Positions 26,090 to 34,624 of a stretch of DNA of 64,000 nt are shown here, in pieces. A program made the translations under genes and the position numbers. The stretch is taken from contig CALLAE010000040.1 of NCBI GenBank assembly GCA_938002665.1, positions 1 through 64,000 on the forward strand, read 5' to 3'. This DNA is from an uncultured Saprospiraceae bacterium (GTDB lineage Bacteria > Bacteroidota > Bacteroidia > Chitinophagales > Saprospiraceae). Numbering within the stretch: position 1 is the first letter of the stretch; each line of letters starts with the position of its first letter. The notes under the pieces were generated by a model. It searched no databases and was not told the origin of the DNA. It worked only from the letters and a program-made list of their open reading frames with translations.

Positions 26090-26566
26090 ATGGGATTATT
26101 TTCTTTTATCAAAGGCGCAGGAGCGAAATTATTCAAAAAGAAAAAAGAGGTAGCAGCAGAAGTGACCGACAATAGATCTCTTGAAGAAATCAAAATCGAT
26201 GCGCTAAAAGGTGAGATTGCAAGGCTAGGTCTTCCTGTAAGTGATCTGCATATCGACTTAGGAGAACATGTAAATGTTACAGGCATTACTGATACAAATG
26301 CCAATAGAGAAAAGATCATACTAGCGCTAGGAAATGTAGAAGGTGTAGCAAGCGTAGGCGATATGATATCTGTAACTAATGCAGAACCGGAGTCTACTTT
26401 TCATGAGGTGAAATCAGGAGATACTTTATCTAAAATCTCTAAGCAAGTCTATGGTGACCCTATGAAGTACAATGCCATCTTCGAAGCTAATCAACCGATG
26501 CTCTCTCACCCTGACAAAATATACCCTGGTCAGATACTAAGAATCCCAGCAGCAGAACTGGTATAA
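26090..26566 (+). CDS. lysM: BON + LysM protein, YgaU/Kbp-like
   Basis: The 158-residue protein has no signal peptide. A basic N-terminal stretch (about 7-20, GAGAKLFKKKKEVAAE) is followed by a BON domain (about 28-90, IKIDALKGEIARLGL, VNVTGITDTNANREKI) and a LysM domain (about 105-153, FHEVKSGDTLSKISKQVYGD ... HPDKIYPGQILRIPA). The order and length match E. coli YgaU/Kbp (also called LysM), a cytosolic K+-binding stress protein. The start MGLFSFIKGAGAKLF is also typical of that group. It is divergent from ruvB, monocistronic and followed by a very stable hairpin. Confidence 0.92.
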   Translation: MGLFSFIKGAGAKLFKKKKEVAAEVTDNRSLEEIKIDALKGEIARLGLPVSDLHIDLGEHVNVTGITDTNANREKIILALGNVEGVASVGDMISVTNAEPESTFHEVKSGDTLSKISKQVYGDPMKYNAIFEANQPMLSHPDKIYPGQILRIPAAELV

Positions 26567-26590
26567 GTTCTCATAGACCCTATGAAAGCA

Positions 26591-26624
26591 AAAGCAATCA
26601 CGATGTATCGTGATTGCTTTTTTT
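26591..26624. terminator. Rho-independent terminator of the LysM gene
   Basis: A 12-bp perfect stem (AAGCAATCACGA with TCGTGATTGCTT) is followed by a T run, 25 bases after the stop at 26566. Confidence 0.92.
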
Positions 26625-26923
26625 ATGTCTATGTCATAATCATCAGCTAGCCAAAAAGAAAACAGTGGCTCAGAGACCAATTGAGGTAGGGATCCCTGAG
26701 CGATCACTGTAGGAAGTGTTCTATAAGACCGTCGGATGTTTTCGATTGGCTAGTTTTGGAACAATAGAGGAAACATCTAAAAGAGTCTTATAAAAGTTAG
26801 AGAGGGCTATTTCAGAAGTGTTACCCCTCATTTGAGGAAATTATTGATTCATTGCCCTACTGTAGAGACAAGAGATCATAGTCAAGCAGAATCATAAGAC
26901 TCTAATATTCAAGTCATCCTGGC
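26625..26923. other. Intergenic region, no gene recognised
   Basis: About 300 bases lie between the LysM terminator and the convergent thioredoxin-like gene. A distant 8-bp inverted pair (CTAGCCAA near 26646, TTGGCTAG near 26744) encloses a moderately GC-rich block with several stops in each frame. A structured RNA is possible but I cannot support one. Confidence 0.3.
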
Positions 26924-27850
26924 TTACTCTTCCAACATTTTAGCCCAGGCTTGCTCCAGGGGAAGAGTATATAGCATCTTATCAGGTCTGACTGAGCGGA
27001 GCTGTACTTTTTGTGTGGGACTCAAAAAAACACTTGCATCTTGCTTGGCAGCAAGGGCAGCATTAATTTTGGTTTTTTGAATCTCTGATAGCGCTAGGCG
27101 ACTATACTTACTTTTTTTAAGATAATACTGAGGGTCCTTGTCTATCTTATAGTCCTTTTTCTCTGGAACCGCTTTACACTTCGCCTGACTGGCATATTTG
27201 TCCAGTTGCTTTTTCTTAATCTGACTTTTATCAAAGTGGACTCTGACAACTTCAGCTCCATTCATCCATCCAGGTTCTGTAGCTATCACCCCTTCTCTCG
27301 CTCCTAGATGAGCTTCCCCACTCCAGAAACAGTACATCTGATAATAAGCGGTCTCCATTTCCCTAGATGATAGTTCTTGTTGTAAGATATCTAGATACTG
27401 TGGAACTCCTCTCCCACTTGCTTTCAGCGCTAGGCACAACTGAGAACTCAGGCCTGCAGAGGTATAGTCTCCAGACATACGTTCCATGATGTTCTTTCCA
27501 CTGGAGTCTATGATTCTGACTACCGGATTATTCCAACTGGGCTCGCCATACTTCTCTAGTATCTTTCTATCCTGTCCTCCTACATTATTATAGATAGCTA
27601 GAGGAACGAACTCATTTTCTATGGCATCTACTAGGAGTGGATGGCTCAGGACCTTGTCTCCATAATTACGGCAAGTTGCACAGCCTGGCACTTCTTGGAA
27701 AAGCAGAAGTATAGGTTTGTTTTTCTTTTCTGCTTCGGCTATCGCTTCATCATAAGATCTCATCCACCGGACAGTTCCTAGTTCTTGAATCTGGGCGGAC
27801 AGAGACAAAGTGATACAAAAAACAAATACTGAAAACAGAAAGTATCTCAT
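26924..27850 (-). CDS. Exported thioredoxin-fold protein with MsrA-like C-terminal domain
   Basis: The product (308 residues from ATG 27850) has a signal peptide ending SLSAQ. A thioredoxin-like domain has the redox motif CATC in LLLFQEVPGCATCRNYG, then FVPLAIYNNVGG and NPVVRIIDSSGK. Downstream, YCFWSGEAHLGAREGVIATEPGW and NGAEVVRVHFDKSQI resemble the GCFWxxE and GHAEVVxVxYDP segments of peptide methionine sulfoxide reductase A, keeping the Cys-Phe-Trp core with Tyr in place of the preceding Gly. The C-terminal part (KDPQYYLKKSKYSRLALSEIQ) is conserved-looking but not standard MsrA. In-frame starts at 27868 (ATG) and 27901 (TTG) are possible; 27850 gives the best signal peptide. I infer a periplasmic redox protein that may repair oxidised methionine. 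It is monocistronic. Confidence 0.7.
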   Translation of the reverse strand: MRYFLFSVFVFCITLSLSAQIQELGTVRWMRSYDEAIAEAEKKNKPILLLFQEVPGCATCRNYGDKVLSHPLLVDAIENEFVPLAIYNNVGGQDRKILEKYGEPSWNNPVVRIIDSSGKNIMERMSGDYTSAGLSSQLCLALKASGRGVPQYLDILQQELSSREMETAYYQMYCFWSGEAHLGAREGVIATEPGWMNGAEVVRVHFDKSQIKKKQLDKYASQAKCKAVPEKKDYKIDKDPQYYLKKSKYSRLALSEIQKTKINAALAAKQDASVFLSPTQKVQLRSVRPDKMLYTLPLEQAWAKMLEE

Positions 27851-28024
27851 GGTGTATAACATCTTCATAAATATAAGCAGAGACAAAGATAAATTGTTCA
27901 ATACTCTTGCGAAGGGAATTTCTTCAGTGTGATAACTCAGTAACCAGTTCCATAGTGGTTAACTAAAACCTACAGTAATACTGTATCTTAGCCAATAGAG
28001 AAATGATATTTTTGGGTAACACTA

Positions 28025-28603
28025 TTGAAATATAATACTCATATAGATAGGTATAGCTTGGAACACTACAAAATAATTGAGAAAGTTCGGGTTGATTTAG
28101 AATCGCGTAATGCTGTAATTAAGGAGCTTTATTATAATCAGAAGCTGCGTTCTATGATCAGTTCTTATGTCCATAAAAATAATGGGACTAAGACTGATGT
28201 GGACGACTTATTGACTTTTGGAATAATGAATTTCATTAAACAGTGCTACAGGCCTTTGTTTGAATTACAGAAGCCAGTAGAAGCTTACATCTTTTCTATT
28301 ATAAAATATGAATGGATGAAAAGAGCGAAAAAAAAGATGGATGTTGTGGCTGAGGATAAGAGACCGGAATGGACTGATGGAGAGACGATAGAAGAAGCTA
28401 TCATAGGAAGTGAAAGAATGGTGGCCCTGAGGGCTGCTATGAAACAGCTGGATGAGAAGTGCAGGTCCGTACTCACAATGTGGGCGAGCAATTATAAGAT
28501 GAGAGAGATTGCACTCAGGCTAGAATATAAATCTGAAGGGATGGCGAGGAAGAAAAAACACGAGTGCCTAGGTAAACTAAAATTACTTACTAAAGACATT
28601 TAA
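28025..28603 (+). CDS. Sigma-70 family (ECF-like) RNA polymerase sigma factor
   Basis: The 192-residue protein has a region 2-like segment (VDDLLTFGIMNFIKQCYRP ... EAYIFSIIKYEWMKRAKKK) and a region 4-like helix-turn-helix (MKQLDEKCRSVLTMWASNYKMREIALRLEYKSEGMARKKKHECLGKL). This layout is that of the divergent sigma factors common in Saprospiria and related Bacteroidota. The only upstream start is TTG 28025; the first in-frame ATG would remove about 40 residues of the region 2 lead-in, so TTG is preferred. The next gene starts seven bases on and encodes a membrane TPR protein, which I take to be its regulator. Confidence 0.85.
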   Translation: MKYNTHIDRYSLEHYKIIEKVRVDLESRNAVIKELYYNQKLRSMISSYVHKNNGTKTDVDDLLTFGIMNFIKQCYRPLFELQKPVEAYIFSIIKYEWMKRAKKKMDVVAEDKRPEWTDGETIEEAIIGSERMVALRAAMKQLDEKCRSVLTMWASNYKMREIALRLEYKSEGMARKKKHECLGKLKLLTKDI

Positions 28604-28609
28604 AAGAAA

Positions 28610-29251
28610 ATGGACAATTATACTTTGTTTGAATCTTATCTATCCCATAAGCTTTCGGAACAAGCTCGTCTAGACTTCGAACTGAAAAGAAAGAGCGACG
28701 CCGCTATCGAAGCAGCCTTTCAAGAGCACCTCCTCACACAAGCCTCCTTGGATATACTACAAGAAGAAGATGTCAAAGGGGTCATAAAAAACTTACAACT
28801 AGAAGAGGCAGCCAAAAAAGAAGGCAATAAATTCAAGTGGCGCATTATAGTCATTGCTGTTGCTCTGGCCTTGGCTGGTATATTGCTTAGTACGCTAAAG
28901 CTCAGCAGTGGCCATACTCAAGCCCAACTCGCAGAACTATACTACAAAGCTCCTATGGACAATACTACCCGGGGTGGTAATGATACCGAAGGAAGCAAAA
29001 CCATGATCTCCATAACTAAGGCACATGTTGCCTTTCAGGCCAAAGACTACGAGACTGCCGCAGTGAAATTTGAAGAAGCGCTGCAAACTGCTACTGGTGC
29101 AGAGAAAGAACGTGCCGAATGGTATCTCGCCTTAGCAATATTCACTACAGATCCTCCAAAGGCAAAACGCATGCTCGAGAGTATAGCTGAAAATCCACAA
29201 CATAAAAAGCATCCAGAAGCTGTAAAATTGCTAGCAGATTCTAGGTTTTGA
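28610..29251 (+). CDS. Single-pass membrane protein with TPR-like periplasmic domain, sigma-factor partner
   Basis: The 213-residue protein has a cytoplasmic helical N-terminus (1-73, with ELKRKSDAAIEAAFQEHLL), one membrane helix (about 76-95, RIIVIAVALALAGILLSTL), and a C-terminal TPR-like region (about 130-205, AHVAFQAKDYETAAVKFEEALQ and AEWYLALAIFTTDPPKAKRMLE). It starts seven bases after the sigma factor. A cytoplasmic helical tail plus an external domain just downstream of a sigma gene is the classic anti-sigma layout, although no ZAS zinc motif is visible. The anti-sigma role is inference. Confidence 0.75.
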   Translation: MDNYTLFESYLSHKLSEQARLDFELKRKSDAAIEAAFQEHLLTQASLDILQEEDVKGVIKNLQLEEAAKKEGNKFKWRIIVIAVALALAGILLSTLKLSSGHTQAQLAELYYKAPMDNTTRGGNDTEGSKTMISITKAHVAFQAKDYETAAVKFEEALQTATGAEKERAEWYLALAIFTTDPPKAKRMLESIAENPQHKKHPEAVKLLADSRF

Positions 29252-29306
29252 TTATAAATGTCTTCAGGGTTCTAGGTCTCCTATAATATTAGCTACATAA
29301 TCCCGT

Positions 29307-29314
29307 TAGGTTTG
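29307..29314 (+). promoter_or_regulatory. Candidate -7 promoter box (TAGGTTTG)
   Basis: TAGGTTTG fits the Bacteroidota TAnnTTTG -7 element and lies 13 bases before the ATG at 29328, implying a very short leader. No clear -33 element is seen. Confidence 0.35.
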
Positions 29315-29327
29315 TACAAAGCTATAA

Positions 29328-29708
29328 ATGAGATCACTTTCCTTACTGCTAATTGTACTATCTGCCTTCTTTCTATCATGTCAAGATAATACTGCACCCT
29401 CTATACGGCTAATAGTACCCGCTGAAGAAAAGACCTATTCCAATGATTTTCTTCTGGATGTCGCCATTAATCTATGGGGAGCAAATGACCTTGCCACCCT
29501 AAATTATTCAATGACGAATGTAGATCAAGATACAACCTATATCTCTGGAGACTGGATGAATGATAGTCTTTCAGTAGACTTTATCGTAGTAAGTGATTTT
29601 CTTTCCATTGCTGATCTTCCCGCTGGTCAATATACTTTCCTCGTAGAGGCGACAGATGATGATGGCAATTTTAATTCAGAAAGTAATTTGTTTACGATTG
29701 TAGATTAG
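29328..29708 (+). CDS. Small Ig-like lipoprotein, hypothetical
   Basis: The 126-residue product has a lipoprotein signal peptide (lipobox FFLSC, Cys18). One beta-sandwich domain follows, of the type APSIRLIVPAEEKTYSND ... LPAGQYTFLVEATDDDGNFNSESNLFTI, close in character to DUF4625/Ig-like Bacteroidota lipoproteins in which an acidic turn (DDDGN) resembles a calcium site. The function is unknown; such modules usually bind or display at the surface. It is monocistronic, with a downstream hairpin. Confidence 0.75.
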   Translation: MRSLSLLLIVLSAFFLSCQDNTAPSIRLIVPAEEKTYSNDFLLDVAINLWGANDLATLNYSMTNVDQDTTYISGDWMNDSLSVDFIVVSDFLSIADLPAGQYTFLVEATDDDGNFNSESNLFTIVD

Positions 29709-29767
29709 TGGCTCATCATTTTGGCGGTATGGTCATGACTTTGCCAGATTAGAATCTATAGAATTAA

Positions 29768-29800
29768 AAAAGGCCCATCTACAATATAGACAGGCCTTAT
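29768..29800. terminator. Hairpin terminator between convergent genes
   Basis: AAGGCC (29770-29775) pairs with GGCCTT (29793-29798) across a 17-base loop, flanked by an A run and a T-rich stretch, between the Ig-like lipoprotein and the convergent BNR protein. Confidence 0.6.
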
Positions 29801-29820
29801 ATTTCTCTATTTCCTATGAC

Positions 29821-32800
29821 TTACTCTATCATCTTTATTGCCCGTCCAGGTGTATAAGGCGCATCAGCTTCCTCTAACTTATTCTCCAGCGCAGCTAAGT
29901 CTTCCTTTACTAATTTCTTAAGGGCGCTTAGCATTGGCTCAAATTCTTCCTTGGCAATCTCATAGCTCATCTTATGTGTCTCAGTTGGATCCGCAGTAGA
30001 ATGTGCTTGTTCATAATTGATCCATCCTATTCGGCCATTAGGTGTAGGGGGCTGGTCTATATCCAATTTGGTTTTGATGTTATCACCGTAGAAACTTCTC
30101 TTGAAATCTTTCACTTCCTTACTCAGAGCATAATAATTCTCCAGCAAACTCTCCGATGGCTGATCTACTCTTTCTATCGCTACCTTGATATGTTTCATTC
30201 TGTTGTCCAACTCTCGAAGCATATGGCCTGCGCCCTGCATTTTCCGTGACAACTCTGCCAGATCTTTTTGGAATTTGGTTTTAGCTGCTTGGTCAATAGC
30301 TGGCATAACCTTATTATCAAGTGGAACTATTTCAAAAGAAACTGGCTCTACTAGCAGCTCTGAGGTACCATCATAAAATCTAGATAACTCCACCGTGTAA
30401 GTTCCAGGAGCTGCAAGCGGCCCCTCGTCCTTTCCTGCAAATGGATTATAGAAAGTTGGCTTACTGAGGTTAATAGGAGACTTAGTTGCATAACGCATAT
30501 CCCAGTGTAATCTATGAATGCCCTTCTTAGGTTTCTTAGTGATTTTTCTGACAACAGCACCTGCTGCATCTTTGATCGTAAAAATCAGCTGAGCAGAGGT
30601 CTCTTCATCTTCTGCTCGCAAGTCATCATAGCTTGGATAAGGATTACCCTTCTTAGCTTTGGTATCTTCTTTAGCTTGTTTTCTTCTTTGATCCTTGAGA
30701 GATTTAAAATCTTCATTGACGTAATAATCTATCATCACCACAGAGCCTAGGTCCTCCCCAGCATAAAACCCATCTCCCTGAAAAGATTTTCCTGGCAAGC
30801 CGAGTGGTGCTCTATATTCAAACTGCAAAGCCTTTCTTATAGGAAAGATCATTGCTTGCTCACCCATATTTCCATCTCCTACTTTACGCAATGCGGAGTA
30901 ATCATCCAGGACATAGAAACCTCTCCCAAAAGTCCCCAGCACCAAATCATTCTCTCTTCTTTGTATGGCCAAATCTCTGATAGCAACTGTCGGCACTCCC
31001 GCTTTGATTTGCTTCCAATGTCCACCACCATTACTACTAAAAAATACACCGAACTCTGTCCCACAGAACAAAAGATCTTTATCTATATGGTCTTGCTCGA
31101 TACTATATACACTGCCGCGTTCAGGCAGATTATTACTGATCTTAGTCCAGCTCATGCCTTTATTCATACTCTTGTAGATATAGGGCTTAAAGTCTCCATA
31201 CTTATGGTGATTAAAGGCAGCATACATTACATTAGCATCATGCTGAGAACAATAGACAGCATTGACATAACTGTTGTTAGGTACGCCTGCTATATTTGCT
31301 TTCTTCGTCCAGCTTCCACCACCATCAGAGCTTATCTGTATGAGTCCATCATCTGTGCCTACTACTAGTAAGTTTTTATCCTGAGGAGACTCAGAAAAAG
31401 CTACGATGGTTCCGTAAGGAGAAGTAGATCGATTTTTTGCCACGGCATCTATGCTCCATACCCTATCCATTATTTTCAGTTCGTTTCTATTTATCTGCTG
31501 TGTCAGGTCATCACTGATCACTTCCCAACTATTCCCATAATCATCACTTCTGAAAACTTTATTTGCTGCAAAGTACAATCGTCCAGAAACATGCTGACTC
31601 ACTTGTAAGGGTGCATCCCAGTTCCATCTATATCCATATTCTCCTTTTCTTTCCTTTGGTTGGATTCCGACTTCTTCTCCACTCTTCCTATCATATCTTA
31701 CCAGCACCCCGTACTGAGATTGTGCATAGACAATATCTGGGTTCTCTGGATCTACCTGTGACTCAAAGCCGTCTCCACCATGCGTTATAAACCAATCAGA
31801 ATTAAGTATACCATGATTAGTATTAGTTCGTGCAGGGCCACCCATACTAAAGTTATCTTGTGTACCTCCGTAGATGTGATAGAAAGGCTCATCATTATCT
31901 ACTGCAACTTTATAGAATTGTGTCACTGGCAGATTAGCTTTGAAATCCCAAGTTTTGGCAGCATCCCATGTTTCATAGATACCCCCATCACAACCTACTA
32001 GCCAGTGATTATTATCATTAGGATTAATCCATATGCAATGGTTGTCTACGTGCTTAGTGTCCTCTCCTACTTTCTGGAAAGACTTACCACCATTAGTACT
32101 TTTACTCATCCAGGTATCCATGGAATAGATAATATCAGCATTGATAGGATCAGCGATTATCTCTTGGTAGTAGTTACCACTGGTCACATGTCCACCTTGT
32201 TTATGCCAGCTCGCTCCCCTATCTGTCGACCTATAAAAACCACTTTTTCCTTGGGCAGCTTCTACGATTGCATATATTTTTTCAGGATCGGCAGGAGAGA
32301 TGGCCAGACCTATTCTACCTAGGTCTACACCAGGTAAACCCTTAGCTGATTTCTCCCAACTGTCTCCTCCATCAGTACTCTTATAAATCATAGATCCAGG
32401 ACCACCACCTAGGTAGGTAAAGACATGACGGGCACGCTGGTGAGCAGCTGCGTAAAGGACGTCAGGATCGCGAGGATCTATAATCATATCTGCTACTCCA
32501 GTGTACGCATCTATTTCTAAAGTAGCCTTCCAGGTCTCCCCACCGTCTGTAGACTTATAGACGCCTCTATCACCTCCTGAATTCCATAAAGGTCCGACTG
32601 AGGCCAACCAGATGATATCAGAATTTTCTGGGTGGACGATAATCTTAGAAATGTGTTCAGACATTTTCAGTCCCATATGCTTCCACGAAGCGCCTCCATC
32701 AGTAGACTTATATACACCATCACCATAGGCGACTGAGCGCTGATTATTATTTTCTCCTGTTCCCACCCAGATGGTGTTAGGATTACTAGGATCCATTGTA

Positions 32801-33126
32801 ACACAACCTATAGAGTAAGAGCCTTGGCTGTCAAAGATGGGTTCGTAAGTAGTACCAGAATTGACAGTTTTCCAGACACCACCAGAAGAGGTGGCTACAT
32901 AATAAATATGATGCTTATCCGGATGTACTGCAAAATCAGAGATTCTGCCTGAAGTAATCGCCGGCCCTACACATCTAAATTTGTGAGCTGAGATACTTAG
33001 TTCATCTATAGGCTTTTTGGCTTCAGTTTTTTCTTTGTTTTTATCTTTCTTTCTCTTTTGTGAAAAAAGAGCATCTGTTGTTAAAAACATAGAAAGGGCA
33101 AGTAATAATACTATTCTAATTTTCAT
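29821..33126 (-). CDS. Exported sortilin/VPS10-like BNR-repeat protein
   Basis: From ATG 33126 the protein has 1101 residues with a signal peptide (about 1-21, ending ALFSQ). A basic Lys-rich linker and a very large beta-propeller region (about 40-760) follow, with repeated Asp-box (BNR) motifs such as STDGGASWKHMG, STDGGETWKAT, STDGGDSWEKS, STDRGASWHKQ and SSDGGGSWTKK. Sortilin/VPS10 and xyloglucanase-like families share this propeller. The C-terminal third contains an Ig-like strand region (FTIKDAAGAVVRKI ... GIHRLHWDMRYATKSP) and a coiled/helical end. Such proteins are common in Bacteroidota and often annotated as glycosyl hydrolase or exo-sialidase-like, but no catalytic residues are identified. 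An upstream in-frame start at 33171 would precede the signal peptide and is rejected. It is probably periplasmic or surface. Confidence 0.85.
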   Translation of the reverse strand: MKIRIVLLLALSMFLTTDALFSQKRKKDKNKEKTEAKKPIDELSISAHKFRCVGPAITSGRISDFAVHPDKHHIYYVATSSGGVWKTVNSGTTYEPIFDSQGSYSIGCVTMDPSNPNTIWVGTGENNNQRSVAYGDGVYKSTDGGASWKHMGLKMSEHISKIIVHPENSDIIWLASVGPLWNSGGDRGVYKSTDGGETWKATLEIDAYTGVADMIIDPRDPDVLYAAAHQRARHVFTYLGGGPGSMIYKSTDGGDSWEKSAKGLPGVDLGRIGLAISPADPEKIYAIVEAAQGKSGFYRSTDRGASWHKQGGHVTSGNYYQEIIADPINADIIYSMDTWMSKSTNGGKSFQKVGEDTKHVDNHCIWINPNDNNHWLVGCDGGIYETWDAAKTWDFKANLPVTQFYKVAVDNDEPFYHIYGGTQDNFSMGGPARTNTNHGILNSDWFITHGGDGFESQVDPENPDIVYAQSQYGVLVRYDRKSGEEVGIQPKERKGEYGYRWNWDAPLQVSQHVSGRLYFAANKVFRSDDYGNSWEVISDDLTQQINRNELKIMDRVWSIDAVAKNRSTSPYGTIVAFSESPQDKNLLVVGTDDGLIQISSDGGGSWTKKANIAGVPNNSYVNAVYCSQHDANVMYAAFNHHKYGDFKPYIYKSMNKGMSWTKISNNLPERGSVYSIEQDHIDKDLLFCGTEFGVFFSSNGGGHWKQIKAGVPTVAIRDLAIQRRENDLVLGTFGRGFYVLDDYSALRKVGDGNMGEQAMIFPIRKALQFEYRAPLGLPGKSFQGDGFYAGEDLGSVVMIDYYVNEDFKSLKDQRRKQAKEDTKAKKGNPYPSYDDLRAEDEETSAQLIFTIKDAAGAVVRKITKKPKKGIHRLHWDMRYATKSPINLSKPTFYNPFAGKDEGPLAAPGTYTVELSRFYDGTSELLVEPVSFEIVPLDNKVMPAIDQAAKTKFQKDLAELSRKMQGAGHMLRELDNRMKHIKVAIERVDQPSESLLENYYALSKEVKDFKRSFYGDNIKTKLDIDQPPTPNGRIGWINYEQAHSTADPTETHKMSYEIAKEEFEPMLSALKKLVKEDLAALENKLEEADAPYTPGRAIKMIE

Positions 33127-33244
33127 CAGTGTCGTTTGTAATATAAATAACCTATGCTCATCAAGGAGCATAGCCGTACAATGTAATTAATTTATAAAAG
33201 CTTAAAAAACTTAAGTATACCTTTAGGTCATTTCTGTCCTATAA

Positions 33245-34447
33245 ATTTCAAAGCCTATCTCAGCTATAGCCATAAAAGTAAAACCATCCGTCCATAAGCT
33301 TATAAAAAGTGGACATCCTTGGCTCTTTGAATCTAGTATCTTAAAGCAAAGTAAAGATGGAGAAAGTGGCAGTATTGCTATACTTTTCGATAATAGGCAG
33401 AACAAGTTTCTAGCTCTAGGCCTCTATGACCCAGACTCCCCTATCAGAGTCAAAATCTTATCCACCACCAATGGCACCAAACTGAACCAAGATTGGTTTG
33501 ATGAAAAATTTAAACTTTGCTTAGCTAAGAGGGCCGCACTTGTAGCAACAGATACTACTGCATACAGACTCTGCTTCGGTGAAAATGACGGGCTACCTTC
33601 CCTTATCTGTGATGTATATGCTGATACAGCCGTACTAAAATTGTATTCCAAAATTTGGTTTCCATATCTAGAAAATATCAAAGAAAGTATCCTTAAGGTT
33701 AGGAGCTGCAAAACCATAGTTCTCAGACTGGCTAGAAAAGTGGTGGAGCAGATGGAGGCAAGCAGCTATGCAGACGGACAGGTAATCAATGGAGACTTAG
33801 AATCCGAAGACCTGACTTTTAAGGAACATGGTGTCGTATTCCGTGCCAATGTCATCAAAGGACACAAGACAGGATTCTTCCTAGACCATCGTCATAACAG
33901 AGTCAAAGTACAAGAACTGGCTAAAGGAAAAACAATTCTGGATGTCTTCTCCTATGCAGGAGGCTTTGCTGTACATGCCTTAGTAGGCGGCGCAACTGCA
34001 GTCACCTGCCTAGATCAAAGTGCCCAAGCTCTAGAACTCGCCAAAGAAAATGCCACCCTCAATAACAGCACTACTCAACTCAAGACGATTAAAGGTGATG
34101 CATTTACCATACTAAATGACCTCACAAACCGGGGCAAGCGCTACGACCTCGTTATCATAGATCCACCTGCCTTTGCCAAAGCTGCAAAAGAAGTCCCCCT
34201 CGCCCTCAATCAATATCAAAGATTAGCAACACTGGGTATCAACCTCGTTACCCATGGCGGCATCCTCCTTCTTGCCTCTTGTTCTTCGAGAGTCTCAGCA
34301 GATGACTTTTTTGAAAATATAGAAATAGGCATGAGAAAATCTAAAAGGAAATTTAGACTGCTGGAAAAGACTTTTCATGATGTAGATCATCCAGTAAGTT
34401 TTCCTGAAGGGGCCTACCTTAAGAGTGGGTATTTTTTAGTGGGATAG
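33245..34447 (+). CDS. Class I SAM-dependent rRNA methyltransferase (RlmI-like, PUA + methyltransferase), non-canonical start
   Basis: The full-length reading frame (about 400 codons) encodes a PUA-like N-terminus (VKPSVHKLIKSGHPWLFES, then SIAILFDNRQNKFLALGLYDPDSPIRVKIL), a linker with FGENDGLPSLICDVYAD, and a Rossmann methyltransferase with FKEHGVVFRANVIKGHKTGFFLDHR, ILDVFSYAGGFAVHAL and the catalytic-region motif VIIDPPAFAK, ending SCSSRVSADDFF. This fits the RlmI/RlmK-like 23S rRNA m5C methyltransferases in order and length. The domains need translation from before 33278, but the open frame after the stop at 33242-33244 contains no ATG, GTG or TTG until TTG 33641, which would delete the whole PUA domain. 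The best available start is ATT 33245 (or an ATA at 33266 or 33272). Confidence 0.85.
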   Translation: MSKPISAIAIKVKPSVHKLIKSGHPWLFESSILKQSKDGESGSIAILFDNRQNKFLALGLYDPDSPIRVKILSTTNGTKLNQDWFDEKFKLCLAKRAALVATDTTAYRLCFGENDGLPSLICDVYADTAVLKLYSKIWFPYLENIKESILKVRSCKTIVLRLARKVVEQMEASSYADGQVINGDLESEDLTFKEHGVVFRANVIKGHKTGFFLDHRHNRVKVQELAKGKTILDVFSYAGGFAVHALVGGATAVTCLDQSAQALELAKENATLNNSTTQLKTIKGDAFTILNDLTNRGKRYDLVIIDPPAFAKAAKEVPLALNQYQRLATLGINLVTHGGILLLASCSSRVSADDFFENIEIGMRKSKRKFRLLEKTFHDVDHPVSFPEGAYLKSGYFLVG

Positions 34448-34448
34448 G

Positions 34449-34575
34449 TTTCTTGGTGATTTGTGGATTTGTGATTAGTTGATTAGTGTTTTGTGATTTG
34501 GAATTTGGTACTTGGTACTTGGTGCTTGGTGCTTGGAAATTTGGTACTTGGTTCTTATTGCTTGATGCTTAAACT
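34449..34575. repeat. Degenerate 7-bp tandem repeats (TTGGTAC/TTGGTGC)
   Basis: A GT/T-rich low-complexity stretch contains TTGGTAC, TTGGTAC, TTGGTGC, TTGGTGC in direct succession near 34505-34532, with decayed copies on both sides (TTGTGATT and TTGATGC types). It fills the gap between the methyltransferase stop and the cobalamin riboswitch promoter. Confidence 0.75.
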
Positions 34576-34608
34576 TCAATTTAGATACTGATACTTAACA
34601 TTCTTTAC

Positions 34609-34616
34609 TACCTTTG
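34609..34616 (+). promoter_or_regulatory. -7 promoter box (TACCTTTG) of the B12 operon
   Basis: TACCTTTG is an exact TAnnTTTG element placed so that transcription would begin about 34620-34625, right where the riboswitch P1 begins. The position relative to the RNA start makes this the best promoter call in the window. Confidence 0.65.
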
Positions 34617-34624
34617 CCCCCTTA

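Noticed and set aside
30856-31368. A 170-codon plus-strand ORF opposite the BNR protein.
   Set aside because: It is antisense to conserved Asp-box repeats, with biased composition and no recognisable domain.
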